The translations under genes were made by a program, and so were the position numbers. A stretch of DNA of 64,000 bases, from NCBI GenBank assembly GCA_002305715.1, contig DBQD01000074.1, positions 40,496 through 104,495 on the forward strand, read 5' to 3'. Below are positions 9,553-18,558 of the stretch, in pieces. The notes beneath the pieces are model-generated. The model had not been told where the DNA came from and searched no databases. It saw only the letters and a list, made by a program, of their open reading frames with translations. Each line of letters starts with the position of its first letter. Position 1 is the first letter of the stretch. This stretch comes from Proteiniphilum sp. UBA1403 (GTDB taxonomy: Bacteria; Bacteroidota; Bacteroidia; Bacteroidales; Dysgonomonadaceae).

Positions 9553-10242
9553 ATGACCCCATTTTATATAGAACAGGAGAAGTTCTTTCTGTCGGTAGAT
9601 TGCATCATCCTTGGTTTTACAAACGGAAAATTGTATCTGTTGATTTCAAAGCGGAAGTTTGAACCGTTGAAAAATCAAGATACACTGATGGGTGGATTTC
9701 TACGTGCCAATGAAGATCTTGAGGAAGCTGCTTCGCGCGTTTTGTATGAATATACTGGCATCAGAGATGTTTATATGGAGCAGGTGGGTACATATGGGAG
9801 TATTCATCGCGACGAAGGTGAGCGCGTAATTTCCGTGGCATACTACGCACTGATTGACCTGGAGCTGTTCGATGAGACATTATGTAAGAGGCATAATGCA
9901 CGTTGGGAGGAGCTCGATAAAGTAGGTCCGTTAATTTTCGACCACAACCAGATGGTGGAAGACACCATATCCATTTTACGAAGCAAGGCAGCAGTGCAAC
10001 CGCTAGGTTTCAATCTGCTTCCAGAGAAATTTACCCTGCCTCAGTTACAATCGCTCTACGAAGCCATCTATCAGACGAAGTTGGATAAGCGCAACTTCCG
10101 CAAGAAGATTCTTGAAATGGGGATTCTTGAGAAGCAGGGAGACAAAGATAAATCTGCCTCAAAGAGAGGTGCCTTCTATTACAAATTCAACAAGGATAAA
10201 TACGACCGGTTGCGTGAAACGGGTTTCTTTTTCTCGTTGTGA
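9553..10242 (+). CDS. araR: AraR, NUDIX-type transcriptional regulator of arabinose use
   Basis: A 229-residue protein of the NrtR/AraR family: a NUDIX fold at about 8-145, then a winged helix at about 155-225 (LPQLQSLYEAIYQT...RNFRKKILEMGILE). The NUDIX box (GGFLRANEDLEEAASRVLYEYTGI) has lost the catalytic RE and EE residues (now RV and EY), as expected for a ligand sensor rather than a hydrolase. In B. thetaiotaomicron the homolog represses arabinose genes and is released by L-arabinose. Here it is divergent from the arabinose operon with a shared 250-base control region. The ATG at 9553 is preferred over an upstream TTG because of the promoter position. Confidence 0.9.
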   Translation: MTPFYIEQEKFFLSVDCIILGFTNGKLYLLISKRKFEPLKNQDTLMGGFLRANEDLEEAASRVLYEYTGIRDVYMEQVGTYGSIHRDEGERVISVAYYALIDLELFDETLCKRHNARWEELDKVGPLIFDHNQMVEDTISILRSKAAVQPLGFNLLPEKFTLPQLQSLYEAIYQTKLDKRNFRKKILEMGILEKQGDKDKSASKRGAFYYKFNKDKYDRLRETGFFFSL

Positions 10243-10320
10243 TTCCTATTTGTTAATTCCGTGACATGATATTTGCGATACCAACTTCCAATTCGAGTTG
10301 TTTATGCTTTATATATGCCC

Positions 10321-10343
10321 TATGTTTTCCTTATTAAAACATA
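10321..10343. other. Perfect 8-bp hairpin after araR
   Basis: TATGTTTT and AAAACATA flank a 7-base loop, 79 bases after the araR stop. It could end araR transcription, although the stem is AT-rich. A repeat shared with 48805 begins 6 bases later. Confidence 0.4.
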
Positions 10344-10348
10344 AGGTT

Positions 10349-10368
10349 GATATAAGGAGGGAATGAGG
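10349..10368. repeat. 20-bp repeat, copy 1 (second copy at 48805)
   Basis: The motif GATATAAGGAGGGAATGAGG recurs at 48805-48824 with one mismatch. Both copies sit in purine-rich intergenic tracts between a plus-strand gene end and a minus-strand gene end, and both are followed after 30-50 bases by TAACGGC. Confidence 0.6.
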
Positions 10369-10450
10369 AGGAGAAAAGGATGAAGCGGAGTAGCAGTTAA
10401 CGGCTGCTTCTAAAATTATTGCAGAAGATTTAAACGAAACTACACTGTTA

Positions 10451-10663
10451 ATGGGTTCAATTACAATGAATCTTCGAGAGCAATTGATTGCTATATTTAT
10501 TGGCAAAGGGATTCACTGCGAGATACTAGATGTAAAAAATGATACATCAAGCCAGCTTTTATTCTTTCTCTCTAAAGGAGATTATGTTGTTAGCTATCAA
10601 AAAGAAACAGCAGTTGGATCATCGGGGATCTCTTGTTTTGATGTTGATATTGTAAAAAAATGA
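10451..10663 (+). CDS. Small hypothetical protein, possibly a remnant
   Basis: A 70-residue frame (MGSITMNLREQLIAIFIGK... ending DVDIVKK). I do not recognise a family. The frame is open 19 codons further upstream of the ATG to a TAG and those codons also read like protein (AASKIIAEDLNETTLL), so the visible gene may be the tail of a decayed longer one. It lies alone between araR and the GH43 gene, directly before a strong hairpin. No promoter box was identified. It is listed because composition looks coding, but it may not be expressed. Confidence 0.35.
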   Translation: MGSITMNLREQLIAIFIGKGIHCEILDVKNDTSSQLLFFLSKGDYVVSYQKETAVGSSGISCFDVDIVKK

Positions 10664-10679
10664 CCTATATAATGGTAAA

Positions 10680-10709
10680 AACCGTCTCATTGCAATAGAT
10701 GAGACGGTT
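10680..10709. terminator. Terminator of the GH43 end of the PUL operon
   Basis: Arms AACCGTCTCAT and ATGAGACGGTT pair perfectly (11 bp) around an 8-base loop. On the minus strand the hairpin is followed by a run of T (GGTTTTTACC), 27 bases after the GH43-GH43 stop codon. Confidence 0.88.
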
Positions 10710-10735
10710 CTTAACTTCCAATTTTGGTGGTTCAA

Positions 10736-12655
10736 CTATAACGAGGGAAATACCTGCCGGATTGAACCATCTTCGTTAAATTCCAACTTGTCGATGCAGA
10801 CCTCACGGTGGTAACCGGGTCCATCGTTCAGCGAATACTTGTTGATGCGGTGGTAGACAATGTACCACTCATCTTTACCGGGAATCTGGAGCACCGAATT
10901 GTGACCGGTACCATATATTTCTCTCGCTTCATCTTTCATGATAACGATGTTATTGGCGGGTATTGTCAGTGGACCGAGGGGCGACCTTGCCGTGGCATAC
11001 CGAACCTTGTAGTTCCTGCTTCCCGTATCATCCTCTGACCAGAGGAAGTAATATAGTCCGTTCCGGTAAAAGATGTTGATGGCCTCGCGGAAGGTGCGGT
11101 CGGGGGTCATCACTTTCACTGTGTTCCGTTTGATAGAGAGCAGGTCTTTGTTCAGTTCTGCTCCGGCCATATAACCATTTCCCCAGTAGATGTAGTGTTT
11201 TTTACTCACTGGATCAAAAAAGATATCGGGGTCGATCTCTTGCCCACCTGTAACCCCTTCGGGTTTGAAGTCGATCAGCGGTTTTCCTGAATCAACAAAA
11301 GGACCGGTTGGGTGCTCTGCCACAGCTACACCAATCTTTTTGGGCTCGCCCTCCTTACCACCACTGAAATAGTAGTAGTATTTGTACTTGTTTTTACCCT
11401 CTTTCTTTTCGATGATGGTGGGGGCCCAAGCGTTGCCATCGGCCCACGATACATCTTTTAGGTCGAGGATCACTCCTTCATCTTTCCACTCTTTGAGGTT
11501 GTCGGAAGAGAAGGTTTTGAAGTAGTATCCTCCCCAACCTGGGAATCCATCGCTAGTGGGGTAGATATAGTACTTGCCGGTCTTCTCGGCATAGAGCACC
11601 TTAGGGTCGGCATAATAACCGGTAAGCACTGGATTCTGCGCAGCAGGTATCTCCAATCCCTCGGGTTTTCCCCATTTGTTGGTGAGATTTTCCAGCTCCT
11701 TCTTTGTGATGGGGATCACCGTGCCGTGGCGCGGTTTAAAGTCCATGCTGATGGCGTGGTCAATGACCGTAAACTGGTCGAGGTCAACACTTTCGCAGAA
11801 CTGATATTCTCCTCTACCATATACATCGTAAAGTAGTATGTATTTGTGCTGATTGGTCAGCTTGAATACCGACGATCCTTCTACGGCGTGCCGGGTTTGC
11901 TGTTTGTAATCGGGTTGTTCGATCCAGCACCCGGAGGTGAGGTTGTCGGTCATGGCTTTCTTGATGCCGTTTCCATGTCCCTCCGTTTTGTAGAACATAT
12001 GGAAGATGCCGTTTTTGTAAATGATGTCGCCATCGATGCAGGATTTCCCATTTTTCGGGAAGAAGAGCTGTCTTGGTTCGCCCTCCAGGTCGGTAAACTC
12101 CTCATTCGCATAGGCATAATAGATGATGTCGGGCCCGTTGCCATGTTGCATAGACCAGTATATCAAGTATTTCCCGGCATGAGGATCGTAGATGGTCTGT
12201 GGTGCCCATACCCGTTTCAGATTTTCCTGTCCTGGGTATTTTTTCTGGATGTTGATAGCCGATGAACTCCAATTGACCAGATCCTTCGATTTCAAAAGAA
12301 CCATTCCTCGGTTCGAATCCCACCCTTTTACGGAGGTCATGTCTGTCACGACCATGTAAAAGGTCTCTCCATCTTGAGCGCGCAGGATATGCGGATCACG
12401 TACCCCTCCGGTTTCACTAATTGTCTTAGAATCGATAACCGGTTTGTCGTTGTTCAATGCTTTAAAATGATATCCATCGAGACTGACTGCGAAACAAATC
12501 TGCTCTTCTTCTACTCTGTTTCCGTGGAAATAGGTGAAGAGATATGCCACAAAATCCTTCTCTGTGACATTGGGAGCATATCCATCTCTTGCCTTCAGAC
12601 CGATAGAGAGTAAAGAAAGTGTGAACAAAACAAGGATTTTGCTAAATTTTTGCAT
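10736..12655 (-). CDS. Tandem GH43-GH43 glycosidase, secreted
   Basis: A 639-residue protein with a signal peptide (ends GLKARD). Two GH43-like propellers lie in tandem. The first, about 25-325, has GGVRDPHIL and RVWAPQTIYDP. The second, about 340-639, has YYADPKVLY, the mid-barrel EIDPDIFFDP and FREAINIFYRNG, matching the base Asp, pKa-modulating Asp and acid Glu of GH43. The second half therefore looks catalytically complete, while the first could be a binding or partner domain. Likely an alpha-L-arabinofuranosidase or beta-galactosidase-type exo-enzyme acting on arabinogalactan side chains. Last gene of the PUL operon, followed by a strong terminator. Confidence 0.88.
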   Translation of the reverse strand: MQKFSKILVLFTLSLLSIGLKARDGYAPNVTEKDFVAYLFTYFHGNRVEEEQICFAVSLDGYHFKALNNDKPVIDSKTISETGGVRDPHILRAQDGETFYMVVTDMTSVKGWDSNRGMVLLKSKDLVNWSSSAINIQKKYPGQENLKRVWAPQTIYDPHAGKYLIYWSMQHGNGPDIIYYAYANEEFTDLEGEPRQLFFPKNGKSCIDGDIIYKNGIFHMFYKTEGHGNGIKKAMTDNLTSGCWIEQPDYKQQTRHAVEGSSVFKLTNQHKYILLYDVYGRGEYQFCESVDLDQFTVIDHAISMDFKPRHGTVIPITKKELENLTNKWGKPEGLEIPAAQNPVLTGYYADPKVLYAEKTGKYYIYPTSDGFPGWGGYYFKTFSSDNLKEWKDEGVILDLKDVSWADGNAWAPTIIEKKEGKNKYKYYYYFSGGKEGEPKKIGVAVAEHPTGPFVDSGKPLIDFKPEGVTGGQEIDPDIFFDPVSKKHYIYWGNGYMAGAELNKDLLSIKRNTVKVMTPDRTFREAINIFYRNGLYYFLWSEDDTGSRNYKVRYATARSPLGPLTIPANNIVIMKDEAREIYGTGHNSVLQIPGKDEWYIVYHRINKYSLNDGPGYHREVCIDKLEFNEDGSIRQVFPSL

Positions 12656-12689
12656 GTAAATTCAACGTTTAATAACTTTTCTCACTTTT

Positions 12690-15197
12690 TTATTCAGCTT
12701 TCAATGTAATTTCAGCCGGTTCAAGCCATGGTGACGTAAAGGAAACGTTTATATCGCCCGCCTCACCCGTTGCCTGAACGTATGCTAGAATGCGACCGTG
12801 ATACACACGGTGTACATTGTCGGTATAATCACTCATGTCGGTGTTATTGCTTGCCTCCAACCCGAGTAGCTTTGCGGGACCGGAGATACGACAGGTTACT
12901 TCATTGTCGGACAGCATTACTGGTACACCTTTCTCATCAACCACCTGAACCACAATGTGCGATACACCCTTTTCTTTGTCTATTTGCTTCTCTGACTGTA
13001 TAATCTGAAGTGCATGGGGGCGGGTTGAGCTCTCAATCGTGTAGGTCGATACCGGTGTGTTGTTTTTATCCATGCCAATCACTTCTAGTTTTCCGGCACT
13101 AAAGGGGATATCCCAGAAAATGATGCCTGTATTGTCGTCATATTCTTTGGTGGTACCCACCTCTTTGCCGTTGAGTAACAGCTTTGCCTTGTTGGCATTG
13201 GTATAGCAAACCACGCGGATGGACTGACCCTCCTGGTAGTTCCAGATTGGCCATGCATCCATTGAGGGCACCCTTTCCACGTAGTTGGATACCGATCCTT
13301 CTTCCTGTTGAGAGAGGACGTCCCTCGATTGGCTGCGACTGCCCCTGCCAGGTGTGGGGTAGGTTCCTAGATAGGCCATCGGCTTGTCGGACCAAAGAGC
13401 CTGACGGAAGTAGCCTCTTGGTTTGATAAATCCACCAAAATCGAGTAGACCTGAGTAGAAACCTCTTGTGGGCCATCGTCCCGATTCCCCTAGATAATCG
13501 ATTCCGGTCCACAGGAACTGACCAAAGATGAACTCTTTGTCGCGAGTAGCCTTCCATGCGGCCATGTCATGGCGGTTTTCGCTACCGTATATTACCCTGT
13601 TGGGGTATTTTTTGTGATCTTCATCGTACTTGTTTTCGGTGTAGTTGTATCCTGCAATATCCAGTGATCCAGGGTATTCTGTTTCGTTCGACATGGCCAC
13701 TCCTGCCAGACCGGCAGTCACAGGACGCGAATGGTCGTACATTTTTACAGCTTTTACCAATCGCTTGGCTATATTACCCAACTCCATGGCGTTGGGTGCG
13801 TCGGGATTGTATCCACCATAGGAAGCTTGGGTGAACCCTGCTTTTTCACCACCTAGAATAGGATGCGAGTAGGGGTCGTTGGGGTAATCAACCTCGTTGC
13901 CGATGCTCCAGGCAAAGACAGAAACATGGTTCCGATCGCGACGTACCAGATCGGCAAGGTCAATTTCGCTCCACTCTTTGAAAATATCGAAGGAGCCCTG
14001 AAATCCGGGAGTTCCCACATTCCATCCTTCCAGCCACTTGCGCTTGGGGAATACCCACTCATCATACATCTCGTTGAGGACAAGTATACCCAGCTCATCG
14101 CACAATTCATATAAATCGGGTGCTTGAGGGTTGTGGCTGGTGCGAATAGCATTTACACCGACCTCCTTGAGCGTTTCAAGTCGCCTTTTCCAGACCTCGC
14201 GCGGTACTGCTGAGCCTAAAACACCGGCGTCGTGGTGAATGCAGACACCTTTCATCTTCATCCATTCTCCATTCAAGGCAAATCCTTTGTCGGGATCAAA
14301 CATGAAGGAGCGGAAGCCGGTGCGAGTGGAAGTCTGATCGATTACAGTTCCATTTTTCAGTACACTGGTTTTCAATGTGTAGAGGGTAGGGTTGGAGAGT
14401 GTCCAGAGCGACGGGTTGCGTACGAGCAACGAGGTGACCAGTTTGTTCTCATTACCCGGATTTGCAGTGAGCTTCTTGCTGTTTTTTGCCACCAACTTGC
14501 CCGTTGCATCGAAGAGTTCATTCAACACCGTAACGGAGGCATTTTTACTTTCATTGTTATTGATATCAACCTCTACATGCAATTTGTAGCCGGTCTTTGC
14601 CATTTCTGGATAGGTATATACACCCCATTGGGCAATATGAACAGGATTGGCATATACCATCCATACATTGCGATAGATGCCCGAGCCGGTGTACCAGCGA
14701 GAGTCGGCCGACTGGCTATGGTCCACTCGTACAGCAATTACATTGTTCTCACCCGGTTTGATGTAGGGTGTGGCGTCGAACATGAAGGAGATGTAACCGT
14801 TGGGGCGTTTGCCCAGTGAGTGTCCGTTGAGGAAGACCTCGCTGCGAATATAGACACCTTCGAAATAGAGATATACCTTTTGTCCCTGCTTTTCTGCGGG
14901 AATATCGATACTCTTGCGATACCAGCCTATACCTCCCGGGAGATATCCTGTGCAGCTGGCCAATGTGGGACTTAGCTGTCCCTTCACACTCCAATCGTGA
15001 GGTAGCGATATGGATTGCCATCTTGAATCGTCTAGTGCGACCGATTGGCCATCCTTTACATCATTTAGGATAAATTTCCAGTTGTCGTTGATCTTCTCGG
15101 GATTCCCAAAAGATACTTGTGCACGAAGTACCGGAACACAGAAAATCACAAGTAAGATAAGGGTTGACAGAGTTGTTTTTCGCATATGATTTTTCAT
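12690..15197 (-). CDS. GH2 beta-galactosidase-like enzyme, secreted
   Basis: An 835-residue GH2 protein with signal peptide (ends PVLRAQ). Order: sugar-binding jelly roll (about 35-200), immunoglobulin-like domain (about 205-310), TIM barrel (about 315-620), then a DUF4982-like beta domain (about 660-720) and a C-terminal beta domain. Acid/base Glu435 lies in FAWSIGNEVDY and nucleophile Glu540 in YGSENRHD. The family includes beta-galactosidases, beta-glucuronidases and related exo-enzymes. In this arabinogalactan-type locus a beta-galactosidase or beta-glucuronidase fits; sequence alone does not decide. Gap to GH43-GH43 is 34 bases and to GH43-GH16 88 bases, all on one strand. Confidence 0.9.
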   Translation of the reverse strand: MKNHMRKTTLSTLILLVIFCVPVLRAQVSFGNPEKINDNWKFILNDVKDGQSVALDDSRWQSISLPHDWSVKGQLSPTLASCTGYLPGGIGWYRKSIDIPAEKQGQKVYLYFEGVYIRSEVFLNGHSLGKRPNGYISFMFDATPYIKPGENNVIAVRVDHSQSADSRWYTGSGIYRNVWMVYANPVHIAQWGVYTYPEMAKTGYKLHVEVDINNNESKNASVTVLNELFDATGKLVAKNSKKLTANPGNENKLVTSLLVRNPSLWTLSNPTLYTLKTSVLKNGTVIDQTSTRTGFRSFMFDPDKGFALNGEWMKMKGVCIHHDAGVLGSAVPREVWKRRLETLKEVGVNAIRTSHNPQAPDLYELCDELGILVLNEMYDEWVFPKRKWLEGWNVGTPGFQGSFDIFKEWSEIDLADLVRRDRNHVSVFAWSIGNEVDYPNDPYSHPILGGEKAGFTQASYGGYNPDAPNAMELGNIAKRLVKAVKMYDHSRPVTAGLAGVAMSNETEYPGSLDIAGYNYTENKYDEDHKKYPNRVIYGSENRHDMAAWKATRDKEFIFGQFLWTGIDYLGESGRWPTRGFYSGLLDFGGFIKPRGYFRQALWSDKPMAYLGTYPTPGRGSRSQSRDVLSQQEEGSVSNYVERVPSMDAWPIWNYQEGQSIRVVCYTNANKAKLLLNGKEVGTTKEYDDNTGIIFWDIPFSAGKLEVIGMDKNNTPVSTYTIESSTRPHALQIIQSEKQIDKEKGVSHIVVQVVDEKGVPVMLSDNEVTCRISGPAKLLGLEASNNTDMSDYTDNVHRVYHGRILAYVQATGEAGDINVSFTSPWLEPAEITLKAE

Positions 15198-15285
15198 TTC
15201 AATTGGATAATAGGTGAATTGTCGATTGGTAAAGATACGTAATTTACGGTAGTATGTACAAAAAGCGTGTGGTTGTGCTCAAAAA

Positions 15286-17262
15286 TTACTGCTTTTGATA
15301 GACACGTACGTAGTCAATTTCGTAGTGTAGTGGAAAAGAATCCACATCGGGTGTTCCACCATGTTGACCGCCAATTGCTAGATTCAGCAAGAGATAATGG
15401 GGCTGATGGAAGGGGTTTTTGAAATGACCAAGTGAGCCGTTGATGGTTTCATGCAGCATTGTTTCATTCAGCAGCTCGTCGTCGAGATAAAGTCGGATGG
15501 CCTCTTCATCCCAATCCATGCGCCAGACATGATATTTGTCGGCCCAAAGTGGATCTTTGTCTGTGAAATGTGTGAATGGAATTGCCCTGGTGTCCCATTT
15601 GGCGTTCCATCTTTGTTCTGTTCCCCATGCCACGTTGGCCAAGATGTGTGGGACACCTTCAATGCGATAGTATTCCATGATGTCTATCTCACCGTTGGAG
15701 GGCCATTCCATGTCACGTCCCAGTGTCCAGATTGCCGGCCAAGAACCTCCTGACACAGGTATCTTTGCCCGTATCTCGAAGCGTCCATATTGAAACTCTT
15801 TCTTGCCTTTCGTTTTGATGGAAGAGGAACTGAATTCAATCAGTTTCCGATTCTTGCGCCAGTCGCTGCTCCCCGCCTCGTAAAGAGGATTGTCTTTCTT
15901 CTCTTGTCGTGCCGTGATGATGAGTCGACCGTTACAGCAAACTGCATTATCCGACTGGTACCACTGCACTTCCTGGTTCCGTTCGAACCCCTCTTCGAAA
16001 GACCAGGCACTCGGATCGGGAGCACCCTCTCCATTAAACTCATCGTGCCAAACAAGTGTATATCCTTCCCGATGATGGGGTACATTGCAATCGGGGTTTA
16101 TCTCATCAAAGATATCCAAGTTCCATTCGTCGAACCACTTCAAGGTGGGTAGTCCATTTTCAAAAAGAATGGGGAGCCAGATGTATCTACCATCGATTGG
16201 ATGGTTGGGTCTCCATCGATCTGCCATAAAGATAAAGGCATCTTTCTTTCCCTGAACCGGTAGGATAAAGGTGCTTTGTGAATGGAATGTCAGTTCGGCA
16301 TCTTTCCCCTTGGCCGGGTTTGAATGCAAGCTCCAAGGTCCCATGATGTTATAAGCGGTCAGTAGGCGCGCCGCATTAGGCTCCCAACCAGTACATCCGG
16401 AGGTAATCATGAAATAGCGACCATCTTTTTTAAAGATTGCAGGGGCTTCGTTGTGGCCACCCGGCTCCACACGGATATACGTTCCGGTGTAATCCAAATA
16501 ATCGTCGGTCAATTCCGCTATATGTAGCGTTAGGTTTTCTTCGGAAGCGTAAATATGATAGGCTTTGCCATCCTCATCAACAAAGAGGGTCATGTCGCGT
16601 GACATCTGCCCCCCTTGGAAATCACGGCGGACAAACATGCCATCTTTCGTGGCAGCTATCCATTGTGGAGTCCACCAGTCTTTGAAGTCGTCCACCTGTA
16701 TAGAAGAGCTCTGTTGCGCTTCAGTCATGTTACTTGGCCACTTACCCGGATTGACACGTCCGTTTTTAACAAGCTTATATGGACCAGTTACCTGATCGCT
16801 CACAGCCACGCCAACATGGGCGGCGTTATATCCCTGTCCTCTGATTTCCAGGTGAAAGTACATCACGTACTTCTCTGTCTTGGCATTGTAGATCACCTTA
16901 GGGCGTTCAATGATGCTTCCCCGAACGATAGGGCTTTCAGGGTCATCACTGACGGATAGGGCAACCCCTTCGTTCTTCCAGTTGTAGAGATCGGTTGAGG
17001 AGTAGCAAGTTACTCCAACCAATGCGGAGTTGGTTCGTTCGCCTTTATGTTCACCAAACCAGTAATAGATCCCTTCATGATAAAGGATACCTCCACCGTG
17101 TGCATTGATGTGGACACCATGGTTGTCTTTCCAGATCTCTCCGGGGAAAAAGGTGTTGTAGCTGGTTGGATTGTCTGCCGATTGTGTTTGTGCGTAACTC
17201 GATAGCAAAGCAAATGTCAGTGCTAGTGTGAGCCATTTCTTGTAATACATAGTATTGTTCAA
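15286..17262 (-). CDS. GH43-GH16 fusion, probable galactan-degrading enzyme
   Basis: A 658-residue secreted protein (signal peptide about 1-28). Residues about 35-350 form a GH43 domain whose opening (GVHINAHGGGILYHEGIYYWFGEH) is typical of the exo-beta-1,3-galactanase branch (GH43_24 type), which lacks the usual GH43 base Asp. Residues about 400-658 form a GH16 domain: WHDEFNGEGAPDPSAW, then NGEIDIMEYY with nucleophile Glu525, Asp527 and acid/base Glu530. GH16 members include laminarinases and endo-galactanases. One chain with an exo-galactanase-like and an endo-acting GH16 domain suggests attack on a beta-1,3-galactan backbone. The subfamily is my reading from motifs. Confidence 0.85.
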   Translation of the reverse strand: MNNTMYYKKWLTLALTFALLSSYAQTQSADNPTSYNTFFPGEIWKDNHGVHINAHGGGILYHEGIYYWFGEHKGERTNSALVGVTCYSSTDLYNWKNEGVALSVSDDPESPIVRGSIIERPKVIYNAKTEKYVMYFHLEIRGQGYNAAHVGVAVSDQVTGPYKLVKNGRVNPGKWPSNMTEAQQSSSIQVDDFKDWWTPQWIAATKDGMFVRRDFQGGQMSRDMTLFVDEDGKAYHIYASEENLTLHIAELTDDYLDYTGTYIRVEPGGHNEAPAIFKKDGRYFMITSGCTGWEPNAARLLTAYNIMGPWSLHSNPAKGKDAELTFHSQSTFILPVQGKKDAFIFMADRWRPNHPIDGRYIWLPILFENGLPTLKWFDEWNLDIFDEINPDCNVPHHREGYTLVWHDEFNGEGAPDPSAWSFEEGFERNQEVQWYQSDNAVCCNGRLIITARQEKKDNPLYEAGSSDWRKNRKLIEFSSSSIKTKGKKEFQYGRFEIRAKIPVSGGSWPAIWTLGRDMEWPSNGEIDIMEYYRIEGVPHILANVAWGTEQRWNAKWDTRAIPFTHFTDKDPLWADKYHVWRMDWDEEAIRLYLDDELLNETMLHETINGSLGHFKNPFHQPHYLLLNLAIGGQHGGTPDVDSFPLHYEIDYVRVYQKQ

Positions 17263-17314
17263 ATATATATGAAATATGATGATTGATGAGATTTACTGAA
17301 AGAGGATTTGGTTT

Positions 17315-18481
17315 TCAGTGAGAACCAACATACCGACTGTATTCAGTTGCTGCCAATAGAAATGCACCAACTCCAAAGTCGGAAGTCGTTTCTGGTCCCA
17401 CATTTCTGTGTTGATTGGCACGTTCACCAATAGGTTGTACGTATCCGACTTTCCCATCTTTCTGCAAGGCTATTTTTGTGAGGTAATTCCATCCTTTTTC
17501 AATGACGGAGCTGTATGTTTCTTTGGGGAAGTAGCCGTTGTTGATACCCCAGAGGAATCCGTAAAGGAAAAATGCTGTTCCACTGGTTTCATATCCGGGG
17601 GCATGTGCAGGATCGAGGATGCTTCGTGACCAATACCCCTCTTCCTGTTGCGATGCTTTGAGTGATTCTGCCATGGCTTGGTATAGAAAGATGTATTCGT
17701 TTCGGTGTGGATCATCTTCGGGCAAGTCGTACAGTGTTTTGGCTAAGCCAGCAAAAACCCATCCGTTACCACGTGCCCAGAAGTCCTTTTTCCCGTTCTC
17801 CGTTTTGTGATTGGGATAGATATATTTGGCATCTCTGTAGAAGAGACCGCTCTCCTCATCGTACATCAACTCTTTCGCAAAGAGAAAATAGTCATAGAGT
17901 TTCTCCAAGTATCGTTTATTGCTGGTGATACGATGCAGTTTGGTCATTACCGGCATCACCATATAGAGCCCATCGGCCCACCACCAATAGTCGTTCTGAG
18001 AGGTACTCATCTGGTACTCCATCACCTCAATAGCGCGTTCAATTTTATGAGGTTCGGGGTTGATGTTGAAGAGATCGGCATAGACTTGAAAGCAGATTTG
18101 CCAGTCGCCAAATAGCACATATTCATCACTCTCGCCATAGCTGTATTTCCAGTTATTTCGATCGTTTGATTTTGCTCCTTTCCACTCATTCTGTTCAGCC
18201 CAAGCTTGCGAGTAGGCGAGGTATTCTTTATTTCCTGTTACCGCATAAGCTGCCATGTTCCCTGTATGATAGGCCGCTCTATGCCAGAAGGCATTGCCAT
18301 GCTCCGGGTTGTTGGTTTGCCAATAGTTATTTACGTTGGTTAATATGTTAATGACTTCTTTTTGTGATATATTTTCAGCAAAACGATCCTCATTGCGGAT
18401 TGTTTTCGTGGATTTCTCCTTACTAGTGCAGTGAGTCAAAAAAACAAGAAGAACACATACACATAAGATCTTTTTATGCAT
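17315..18481 (-). CDS. GH105 unsaturated glucuronyl/galacturonyl hydrolase
   Basis: A 388-residue (alpha/alpha)6-barrel enzyme. GH105 enzymes remove delta-4,5-unsaturated uronic acids left by polysaccharide lyases. WWWADGLYMVMPVM contains the family Asp, and RGNGWVFAGLAKTL is a second conserved segment. The N-terminus is lipoprotein-like (LLVFLTHC, Cys18), although His before Cys is unusual for a lipobox, so it may be a plain signal peptide. In arabinogalactan loci GH105 acts after a rhamnose-glucuronate lyase; the BNR_4 protein at 28359-30263 is a candidate partner. Separated from susD by a long hairpin. Confidence 0.88.
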   Translation of the reverse strand: MHKKILCVCVLLVFLTHCTSKEKSTKTIRNEDRFAENISQKEVINILTNVNNYWQTNNPEHGNAFWHRAAYHTGNMAAYAVTGNKEYLAYSQAWAEQNEWKGAKSNDRNNWKYSYGESDEYVLFGDWQICFQVYADLFNINPEPHKIERAIEVMEYQMSTSQNDYWWWADGLYMVMPVMTKLHRITSNKRYLEKLYDYFLFAKELMYDEESGLFYRDAKYIYPNHKTENGKKDFWARGNGWVFAGLAKTLYDLPEDDPHRNEYIFLYQAMAESLKASQQEEGYWSRSILDPAHAPGYETSGTAFFLYGFLWGINNGYFPKETYSSVIEKGWNYLTKIALQKDGKVGYVQPIGERANQHRNVGPETTSDFGVGAFLLAATEYSRYVGSH

Positions 18482-18499
18482 AAAAATTGTGGTTAAAAA

Positions 18500-18552
18500 G
18501 AAATCGGGAAAGATTGCTATCCCGTTATGATGATAGCAATCTTCCCAATTTC
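18500..18552 (-). terminator. Long hairpin with T-run between susD and GH105
   Basis: Arms at 18500-18521 and 18532-18552 pair over about 20 bp with one bulge and one wobble/mismatch (core GATTGCTATC/GATAGCAATC). On the minus strand TTTTTAA follows. It begins 6 bases after the susD stop and ends 18 bases before the GH105 start, so it should reduce transcription or protect the susCD message. Confidence 0.85.
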
Positions 18553-18558
18553 ATCTGT

